Assembly: GCA_002340405.1 (NCBI GenBank)
Contig: DDLZ01000058.1
Coordinates: forward strand, 1-5,164
From: Bacteroidales bacterium UBA2559
GTDB lineage: Bacteria; Bacteroidota; Bacteroidia; Bacteroidales; Bacteroidaceae
DNA length: 5,164 nucleotides
Direction: 5' to 3'
Shown: one piece after another, positions 1 through 5,164 of the stretch
Layout: every line of letters starts with the position of its first letter
Position numbering within the stretch: position 1 is the stretch's first letter
Notes under the pieces: model-generated
Databases searched by the model: none
What the model was told of the DNA's origin: nothing
Seen by the model: the letters and a program-made list of their open reading frames with translations, nothing else
Program-made: the position numbers and the translations under genes

Positions 1-23
1 GGTCTGCATTAAAATTGCAGACC
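1..23 (-). terminator. Hairpin downstream of secDF, likely transcription terminator
   Basis: A perfect 8-bp inverted repeat (GGTCTGCA / TGCAGACC) with a 7-base AT-only loop lies 35 bases beyond the secDF stop. Its position after the last gene fits an intrinsic terminator. The U-run expected for the minus strand would fall just outside the window and cannot be checked. On the plus strand the hairpin is followed by a pyrimidine-rich stretch (CCTCTTCTTTT), so it may also stop transcription arriving from a convergent neighbour. Confidence 0.6.
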
Positions 24-58
24 CCTCTTCTTTTAGATATCAGATTCACCTCCATGCT

Positions 59-3000
59 TTAAGCCTTGTTAGTAACAAGAGCATACTTCTTAGATCTCTT
101 CATAACCATATAGGCAGTGGGGGCGGCCACAAACAGTGACGAAAATGTGCCGAATACTACACCCAGGATCATTGCGAAAGAGAAGCCGCGTATGCTGTCT
201 CCACCTAGGAAGAATATGGCCAGCAAAACGATCAATGTACTTACTGCAGTATTAATTGTTCGTGCCAGCGTAGTATTCAAAGCACTATTAAACAATTCTT
301 TACGATTACGCTTGGGGTAAATTCCCGTATATTCACGCATACGGTCAAATATGACCACCTTATCGTTGATCGAGTAACCGATAGCTGTCAGAACGGCACC
401 TATGAATGTCTGATCTATCTCAAGCGTGAACGGCATCCAACCCCAACATGCCGCATAGACTCCTATTATAATAAGAGCATCTGAGGTGAGTGCCACAAGA
501 GCTCCTACCGAATATGCAACATTGCGGAAACGTACCAAAATATATAGGAAAATAGCTATCAATGCCAAAATAACTGATATTACAGCACCGCGTGTGATAT
601 CCTCGGCAATTGAGGGGCCAACTTTCTGCGAACTGATAATTGAACCTCCTTCGCGGTTTTCACGATCGATAAAGGTAGCCAGAGTCAAGTTGGGATCAAG
701 TTTACCTGCATCTTTAAGTGATGTATAGAGAAACTCTTCTATTTCAGCATCAATATCATCCGATTCCTCCTCAATACGGTAGTTGGTTGAGATACGGATT
801 GTCTTGTGATCAGTACCCAAAGCTATGGCCTGAACATTGTCCTCGGTAATCACATCATTAAGGATTGATCGGATCTCCTCAGGCTCGACAGGCTCTTCAA
901 ACTGTACCACAAAGTTACGGCCTCCGGTAAAATCAATACCGAGACTCTTGCTGAGTCCGTGTACGGAAACGGTTGTTATACAGACTACAATAATGACTCC
1001 AAATACAACGAATGCCTTTTTTGCGTTCTCCATGAATCTGAAATTGGTGTTCTGCATAAGGTTTTTGGAAAAACCTGTAACAAATGTCAGATTATGCAGT
1101 TTGCCCCTCTCAAGGAAGTGTTCATAGACAACACGTGTCAGGAATACTGCTGTGAAGAATGAACATAAAATACCTATAATCAAGGTGGTAGCAAATCCGC
1201 GGATAGGTCCCGTACCAAAATAGAACAGAATGATACCGGTGATTATAGAGGTAAAGTTAGAGTCAAAGATGGCCGAGAAGGCGTTCTTGTAACCGTCAAA
1301 AAGTGCATTCTGAACACTCTTTCCTATACGCAGTTCCTCTTTGGTACGTTCATAAATAAGCACGTTGGCATCGACCGCCATACCCAAGGTAAGCACAATA
1401 CCCGCAACACCTGACATGGTAAGGGCTGCCTGGAACGACGCCAGAATACCCAGTGTGAAAAAGAGGTTGAGCAGAAGCGCACCGTTTGCAATCATACCCG
1501 GAATGATTCCATAGATGGAGCACATATAGATCATCAGTATGATGAAAGCAATTATAAAAGAGGTAAAACCCTTCTTAATTGATTCCTGACCAAGTGACGG
1601 ACCTACAATATCCTCCTGTACGATACGCACCGGAGCAGCCATCTTACCGGACTTGAGCACGTTGGCAAGGTCTTGAGTATCTTCAACCGTAAAATTACCC
1701 GTAATCTGTGAACTGCCACCGGTAATCTCCTGACTCACCTTAGGTGCGCTATATACGTAACCGTCAAGTACGATTGCTATGAAACGGCCGACATTCTGCT
1801 TAGTAATAGTTGCCCAGCGACGTGCGCCCTCGGTATTCATGGTCATGCTGACTGAGGGATTGCCATGTTGATCAAAGTCGGCCTTTGAGTCCGATACAAC
1901 ATCACCGGTTAATGCAGGCTGACCATTTTTTGTGGTAACCTTAATTGCATGAAGTTCAAAATATTGTTCATTCTCGTCGAACGCCTTGACATCCCAGAAA
2001 AGTTTCAAGTCACGTGGCAGCAAAGTTGCAACCTCGGGCATTTCAAGCATACGGTTAACCTCAGCCGTATCACTGTAGTGACTGATACCTACTATGCTGG
2101 AGCCCTGATATGGGGGCGGGTTGAGGCGCGCCAACAGAGGATTGCTCTTGCGCAAAGCCTCCATCTGCTCGGCAGATTGAAGAGTCTCATCAGTCCGAAC
2201 CTCCTCGCCTGCAAGTATCTGTCCCACACGGCTGGTATCAACATCAGCCTGAGCCTCCTCAACGATCAATTGTGAGTCTTCATTTTCAGTTACTGTCTCA
2301 ACATCGGCATCTTCTAAAGCCAAACGCAGACGGTTGTCAACATTGTTTAATACATCGACAATCTCTTCATATTTATAGCACTCCCAAAATTCCAGATTAG
2401 CGGAGCCCTGCAGAAGCTTTCTGACACGTTCAGGTTCCTTTATACCGGGAAGTTCGATCATGATGCGGCCCCGTCTTCCTGCAAGCTCCTGAATATTGGG
2501 CTGAGCAACACCGAAACGGTCAATACGTGTACGCAATACTATAAAGGAGTGGTCAATAGCCGAATTGACTTCTTCCTTCAATACTGCAATCACCTCCTCA
2601 TCGGTACTCTGAACATGGATACGCTCCTTAAGTGCCGATGTGGCAAAGAACTGGTTGAGATTCATGCCGGGATTGAGTGTTTTGAACTCCTGGGCAAATA
2701 TATCAACAAAGTTCTCCTGACTGCTTACCGAGCGTTTCTTGGCTGCATCAAGGGCGGAGGTAAAGGCAGGTTCTGTGGAATTGTTGGCAAGAGCCTTCAC
2801 TACGTCAGGAATTGATACTTCAAGAACGACATTCATGCCGCCTTTAAGGTCAAGTCCGAGGCCGATCTGCATTTCACGACACTCCTTGTACGAATATATA
2901 CCCAACCAGACCTTTTTATTCATTACAGAATCCAGGTAGGCCTGCTCGTCCTGACTCTGCTTAGCGCGTTTTTCTATGCTGCGCGTCTTGAATGTAAAGG

Positions 3001-3067
3001 AGAGATAGAAGAGACATACAAGTGTCAGAGCTATCGCTAAAACCTTTACGAATCCTTTGTTTTGCAT
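59..3067 (-). CDS. secDF: Protein translocase subunit SecDF (fused SecD-SecF)
   Basis: This is the accessory subunit of the Sec translocon. It sits in the inner membrane and uses proton flow to pull or release exported proteins on the periplasmic side. The 1002 residues form one SecD-SecF fusion, the usual form and length in Bacteroidetes (E. coli has separate proteins of about 615 and 323 residues). SecD half: TM1 at about 7-27; the GLDLKGG motif at 71-77; a large periplasmic P1 region to about 500 containing RTRIDRFGV (179-187), ELPGI (205-209) and VLDGYVYSAP (433-442); then five TMs at about 501-645, with the conserved proton-relay Asp566 in the AVDANVLIYER motif. SecF half: TM7 at about 684-704, GIDFTGG at 710-716, P4 domain, then TMs at about 827-985 with GYSINDKVVIFDR (897-909) and ARTINT (935-940). 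An acidic, low-complexity stretch at about 251-300 lies within P1. The ATG at 3067 gives a hydrophobic N-terminus as in relatives. The leader is AT-rich with no Shine-Dalgarno sequence. The reading frame is intact and ends in TAA. Confidence 0.98.
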   Translation of the reverse strand: MQNKGFVKVLAIALTLVCLFYLSFTFKTRSIEKRAKQSQDEQAYLDSVMNKKVWLGIYSYKECREMQIGLGLDLKGGMNVVLEVSIPDVVKALANNSTEPAFTSALDAAKKRSVSSQENFVDIFAQEFKTLNPGMNLNQFFATSALKERIHVQSTDEEVIAVLKEEVNSAIDHSFIVLRTRIDRFGVAQPNIQELAGRRGRIMIELPGIKEPERVRKLLQGSANLEFWECYKYEEIVDVLNNVDNRLRLALEDADVETVTENEDSQLIVEEAQADVDTSRVGQILAGEEVRTDETLQSAEQMEALRKSNPLLARLNPPPYQGSSIVGISHYSDTAEVNRMLEMPEVATLLPRDLKLFWDVKAFDENEQYFELHAIKVTTKNGQPALTGDVVSDSKADFDQHGNPSVSMTMNTEGARRWATITKQNVGRFIAIVLDGYVYSAPKVSQEITGGSSQITGNFTVEDTQDLANVLKSGKMAAPVRIVQEDIVGPSLGQESIKKGFTSFIIAFIILMIYMCSIYGIIPGMIANGALLLNLFFTLGILASFQAALTMSGVAGIVLTLGMAVDANVLIYERTKEELRIGKSVQNALFDGYKNAFSAIFDSNFTSIITGIILFYFGTGPIRGFATTLIIGILCSFFTAVFLTRVVYEHFLERGKLHNLTFVTGFSKNLMQNTNFRFMENAKKAFVVFGVIIVVCITTVSVHGLSKSLGIDFTGGRNFVVQFEEPVEPEEIRSILNDVITEDNVQAIALGTDHKTIRISTNYRIEEESDDIDAEIEEFLYTSLKDAGKLDPNLTLATFIDRENREGGSIISSQKVGPSIAEDITRGAVISVILALIAIFLYILVRFRNVAYSVGALVALTSDALIIIGVYAACWGWMPFTLEIDQTFIGAVLTAIGYSINDKVVIFDRMREYTGIYPKRNRKELFNSALNTTLARTINTAVSTLIVLLAIFFLGGDSIRGFSFAMILGVVFGTFSSLFVAAPTAYMVMKRSKKYALVTNKA

Positions 3068-3121
3068 ACTTTATTTTGTGTTAATTATATTTCTTAACGT
3101 GCGCGTAAAATTTCAAAGGTG

Positions 3122-3129
3122 CAAATATA
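3122..3129 (-). promoter_or_regulatory. Candidate -7 promoter element of secDF
   Basis: Read on the minus strand this is TATATTTG, an exact match to the Bacteroidetes primary sigma factor -7 consensus TAnnTTTG. It lies in the 97-base gap between the EEP gene and secDF and would place a transcript start near 3113-3117, giving a leader of about 50 bases. A good -33 TTTG at the expected spacing (about 19-21 bases upstream) is not seen, so this could be a weak promoter or a chance match. If real, it lets secDF be transcribed separately from the rhomboid/EEP genes. Confidence 0.45.
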
Positions 3130-3145
3130 GGTATTTTTTCAATCC

Positions 3146-3160
3146 GCCTTACTTTAAGGC
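3146..3160 (-). other. Small stem-loop just after the EEP stop codon
   Basis: A perfect 6-bp inverted repeat (GCCTTA / TAAGGC) with a 3-base loop begins 4 bases after the EEP stop codon. On the minus strand it is followed by GGATTG and an A-run, not by a U-run, so it is not a standard intrinsic terminator. It may end or stabilise the 3' end of the upstream transcript, or it may be chance. Confidence 0.3.
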
Positions 3161-3164
3161 ATCA

Positions 3165-4250
3165 CTATTTTACCAATTTAATTTTGGAAATAACAGGATA
3201 GTGGTCACTATCTTTATTGCGACGATCAACCCATGTGTGCAACGGAGTCATGTTACGACTGCAAAATATGTGGTCAATGCGATAATAGAGCCGATACTCA
3301 TGATAGGTGATTCCCGGTCCTACTCCGGACCGGGAAAAGGCATCATTCATAAAGCGGTCAAACAGACGATGCGAGAATGAAAAGGGAGTATCATTAAAGT
3401 CACCGCAGACGATGAAATATCGTGCCGTCTCGGTTCCGGCCATATCGGCTATCATGCGTGCCTGCCCGGCGCGCAAGGAGGTGGATTCCAACAGCTTTTT
3501 GAGCACAGTTTTGGATGCCCTGTAGTGAGTACTGTCAGTGGGTTTTTCTATAAACTGTCGGTATTCAGCCAATTCGTCCTTTTTCAAATGGTTGGACTGT
3601 AAGTGACAATTGTAAACGGCCAATGTATCCTCGGTCGGCAACAGTATGCGCAAATACTGGCAGGAGTTCCTGCTGTCTTCAAAATAGAAGGTTTCAGCGT
3701 GAATTATGGGAAATTTCGACATACACGTTTGACCGCTTGTCGTACTTTCGGTTTCTATGTAAGGATAATCAGCCGAGATGTCCTTGTCGCGTTTTGCAGC
3801 TCTTACAATATTAGCATGGGTCTCCTGTATGAGAATAATATCGGCTTCAAATCCCAGAGCATGAAGCAGAACGGGATTTTTTACGCTCCACTCCTTGTTA
3901 ACACGGGTTCCGAAACTCTCAGTGTTGTAGGAAACCACGGTGAGATCCGCATCAGCCGCACGGCGAGGGGCCAGAAGATGTATAGGGCAGTATTTCAGAG
4001 TCGGTCCGATGCAAACGAGCAGCGTAATCAACGGTAATAGCGCTCCTTTACGCCACAATAAAAGCCAGAAAAGCAGAAACAATAGGTTTGTCGCAAAAAG
4101 AAACGGGAAGGCAAGACCGGAGAGCGAAGCAAACGGCCATTGTCCCATAGGGGCGGCAAGCGAACCGTAACAACTGAATACAAGAAGCAGAGATATTACC
4201 CAATTCACCGCCCAAATCAGATATACTAATATTTTACCTATCAGTTTCAT
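3165..4250 (-). CDS. Membrane-anchored endonuclease/exonuclease/phosphatase (EEP) family protein
   Basis: A 361-residue metal-dependent phosphoesterase of the EEP fold (DNase I / exonuclease III / sphingomyelinase superfamily). Residues 1-90 are hydrophobic, with three likely membrane segments at about 8-28, 42-65 and 70-85. The catalytic domain runs from about 103 to 361 and has the family motifs in order: SYNTESF (Asn109), LIQETH (Glu143), YNCHLQSN (His216), CGDFNDTP (Asp284, Asn286), RIDHIF (Asp326) and SDHYPV (Asp349-His350). All metal-binding and catalytic positions expected for the family seem present, so it should be active. The substrate (nucleic acid, phospholipid or another phosphodiester) cannot be told from sequence. 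Positive residues at the N-terminus and at 67-68, between TM2 and TM3, suggest by the positive-inside rule that the catalytic domain is periplasmic. The ATG lies 6 bases after the stop of the rhomboid-like gene. A weak AAGGA inside the end of that gene could serve as a ribosome site, so the two are probably co-transcribed. It ends in TAG. Confidence 0.94.
   Translation of the reverse strand: MKLIGKILVYLIWAVNWVISLLLVFSCYGSLAAPMGQWPFASLSGLAFPFLFATNLLFLLFWLLLWRKGALLPLITLLVCIGPTLKYCPIHLLAPRRAADADLTVVSYNTESFGTRVNKEWSVKNPVLLHALGFEADIILIQETHANIVRAAKRDKDISADYPYIETESTTSGQTCMSKFPIIHAETFYFEDSRNSCQYLRILLPTEDTLAVYNCHLQSNHLKKDELAEYRQFIEKPTDSTHYRASKTVLKKLLESTSLRAGQARMIADMAGTETARYFIVCGDFNDTPFSFSHRLFDRFMNDAFSRSGVGPGITYHEYRLYYRIDHIFCSRNMTPLHTWVDRRNKDSDHYPVISKIKLVK
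3311..3336. repeat. Perfect 10-bp inverted repeat inside the EEP gene
   Basis: TTCCCGGTCC and its exact complement GGACCGGGAA flank a 6-base spacer within the 3' third of the EEP coding region. It covers codons of the SGVGPG segment (about residues 306-314), a turn-rich stretch between the GDFND and RIDHIF motifs. The stem is GC-rich in an otherwise moderate-GC gene and would form a stable mRNA hairpin. No second copy is visible in the window. Whether it has a role is unknown. Confidence 0.55.
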
Positions 4251-4256
4251 CAGGAG

Positions 4257-4985
4257 TTATTTCCTTCTTTTCTTCCAGCGGTTTATAAGATTATCTATCC
4301 AAACAAAAAAAACTGTCACCGGCTTGGTTATGTCAACTCCTTTGCGGAGCAAACGGTTAAACATAAATCCGGCTGCCGCAGCACCTATATAGGCTAAGTC
4401 AGTGGCAGGATTGGTTTTAGGCAACAGGGCTATATCAATAATAGCCAATATGATGACAATATATTTTATTTTTACCTCTCCTATCAGTGGAATGGTCTCC
4501 TTGTGTTCAGGTGCTCTGAAAGCCAATGCAACTGCTATCGAAAGAATGCAAGCTGCCGTCATGGGCATAGTTTGAGACCAATCCTTGAACCTAAACGCAG
4601 GGATAAGCATAATCCCCGTATAGCAAGCCATAGTTGTTAAACCGCCTATAATGTAGAGTCCACGCAAATGGGTGTTGGTAAAAAACTTTTGAAACAGACT
4701 GCCTATCCAGTAGAGTGTCAACATATTAAACAGAAAATTCCAAAGCCCGTAACTGGTGAACAATGCCGTTATCGGCGTCCAGGGCCTAAGGAGCAAAATT
4801 GCAGGGTTCCATGGATACTGAAACAGTTCTGCCGCAAATCCGGTTCTGCCGACTGTAATAAGAGTGAAGGTTATGTCCAGCAACAACAAGAGTACGAAAA
4901 CTCCGATGTTGATAAACAGCAGACGGGTAAGTACGTCACCGTTCCGGTATCGGTTTTTTAAATCATCTATCAGTGCCATTACCAT
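4257..4985 (-). CDS. Rhomboid-family membrane protein, probably catalytically inactive (pseudo-rhomboid)
   Basis: A 242-residue polytopic membrane protein with a rhomboid layout: TM1 at about 20-43, the RPWTPIT motif before TM2 (67-73), TM2 with FNMLTLYWIG (86-95), further TMs at about 108-130, 143-157, 173-188 and 195-212, and a basic cytoplasmic tail. RPWT, LFNM..LYW, KIKYI and the Ala/Gly-rich last helix mark it as a rhomboid. The active-site residues do not fit. The TM2 HxxxN motif reads Asn83-x-x-x-Asn87. The GxSx nucleophile region reads P-M-T-A-A (141-145), with Thr143 or Ala144 at the serine site. The last-helix HxxG reads Tyr199-I-G-A. It is therefore best read as a non-proteolytic rhomboid homologue, perhaps a partner or binding protein like eukaryotic iRhoms; that role is inference. 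It overlaps the upstream rhomboid. Start: ATG at 4985 (7-base overlap) or the in-frame ATG at 4979, which forms a TAATG stop-start; the second fits MALIDDLK-type N-termini well. Residue numbers here use 4985. Confidence 0.9.
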   Translation of the reverse strand: MVMALIDDLKNRYRNGDVLTRLLFINIGVFVLLLLLDITFTLITVGRTGFAAELFQYPWNPAILLLRPWTPITALFTSYGLWNFLFNMLTLYWIGSLFQKFFTNTHLRGLYIIGGLTTMACYTGIMLIPAFRFKDWSQTMPMTAACILSIAVALAFRAPEHKETIPLIGEVKIKYIVIILAIIDIALLPKTNPATDLAYIGAAAAGFMFNRLLRKGVDITKPVTVFFVWIDNLINRWKKRRK

Positions 4986-5164
4986 GAAAATGTCATATTA
5001 TTATCGTCACGTCTGCGATCCTTGCGTTTCCAATAGAGCATGATGAGGAATCCTGCAAGCATCCCTCCAAGATGGGCAAAATGGGCAACATTATCGGCTG
5101 CATTTTGTCTGATACCCAGTCCAAGTTCAAGTATCACATACCCGATAACAAGCCATTTTGCCTT
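4979..5164 (-). CDS. Rhomboid intramembrane serine protease, C-terminal part (gene cut by window edge)
   Basis: The frame is open from the right edge of the window and ends in TAA at 4979-4981, giving the last 61 residues of a minus-strand protein whose start lies outside. The fragment has a hydrophobic helix (KAKWLVIGYVILELGLG), then DNVAHFAHLGGMLAGFLIMLYW, then a strongly basic tail (KRKDRRR). HLGGMLAG matches the HxxGxxxG pattern of the last catalytic helix of rhomboid proteases; the His at 5072-5074 is the expected partner of the catalytic Ser, which would lie upstream and cannot be seen. Together with the KAKW..IGY and AHFAHLGG features this resembles the first of the two adjacent rhomboid genes common in Bacteroides genomes. 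It is likely an active inner-membrane protease. Its stop overlaps the start of the next gene, so the two are probably translationally coupled. Confidence 0.9.
   Translation of the reverse strand, partial: KAKWLVIGYVILELGLGIRQNAADNVAHFAHLGGMLAGFLIMLYWKRKDRRRDDNNMTFSW

Noticed and set aside
2072..2093. Short nested inverted repeat (GTATCA...TGATAC) in secD
   Set aside because: The stems are only 5-6 bp, with a 2-base loop for the inner one. It is within conserved coding sequence and no more than expected by chance.
1949..2275. Plus-strand open frame of 108 codons, opposite secDF
   Set aside because: It lies fully antisense to the well-conserved SecD region, has no recognisable domain, and the other plus-strand frames behave in the same way. 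Treated as a shadow of the real gene.
2695..2702. A second TATATTTG on the minus strand, a possible internal promoter in secDF
   Set aside because: It lies inside the SecD coding region with no downstream gene to serve except secDF itself, and a short AT-rich motif is expected by chance.
3068..3164. Possible upstream arrest-peptide ORF controlling secDF (as VemP does in Vibrio)
   Set aside because: The only ATG read on the minus strand in the gap is followed by a stop after one more codon, and the upstream EEP gene is a normal enzyme without an arrest-type C-terminus that I can recognise.
3603..4037. Plus-strand open frame of 144 codons, opposite the EEP gene
   Set aside because: It is antisense to intact EEP catalytic motifs, and its translation shows no domain or membrane pattern that would support a gene.
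1..5164. Search for a novel defence, mobile or CRISPR-like system
   Set aside because: Almost all the window is explained by four ordinary, collinear membrane-protein genes. No repeat arrays, transposase, integrase, tRNA or unusual composition blocks were seen.

Overview
The window looks like ordinary chromosomal DNA from a member of the Bacteroidales (Bacteroides/Prevotella-like). The reasons are a fused SecDF of about 1000 residues, a tandem rhomboid pair followed by a membrane-anchored endonuclease/exonuclease/phosphatase (EEP) gene, AT-rich leaders without clear Shine-Dalgarno sequences, and one match to the Bacteroides-type -7 promoter element TAnnTTTG. The genus cannot be fixed from the sequence alone. 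All four genes are on the minus strand and together fill almost the whole window.

Layout in the direction of transcription (high to low coordinates): (1) the C-terminal 61 codons of a rhomboid protease that keeps its catalytic histidine motif (4979-5164, cut by the window edge); (2) a full-length second rhomboid-family protein (4257-4985) that overlaps the first and appears to have lost the catalytic Ser, the catalytic His and the oxyanion-hole His; (3) a 361-residue protein with three N-terminal membrane segments and an intact EEP catalytic domain (3165-4250), starting 6 bases after gene 2; (4) a 97-base gap holding a small hairpin and a candidate promoter; (5) secDF (59-3067), whose mRNA ends in a strong hairpin at 1-23.

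Genes 1-3 are packed tightly enough to be one translationally coupled operon of membrane proteins. secDF probably has its own promoter. SecDF uses the proton motive force to help Sec-dependent export on the periplasmic side. How the rhomboid/EEP cluster functions is not known to me. The most interesting point is the pairing of an apparently active rhomboid with an apparently dead one, in the same transcript as an EEP enzyme that is predicted to face the periplasm. I see no mobile element, CRISPR array, tRNA, rRNA or defence system here.
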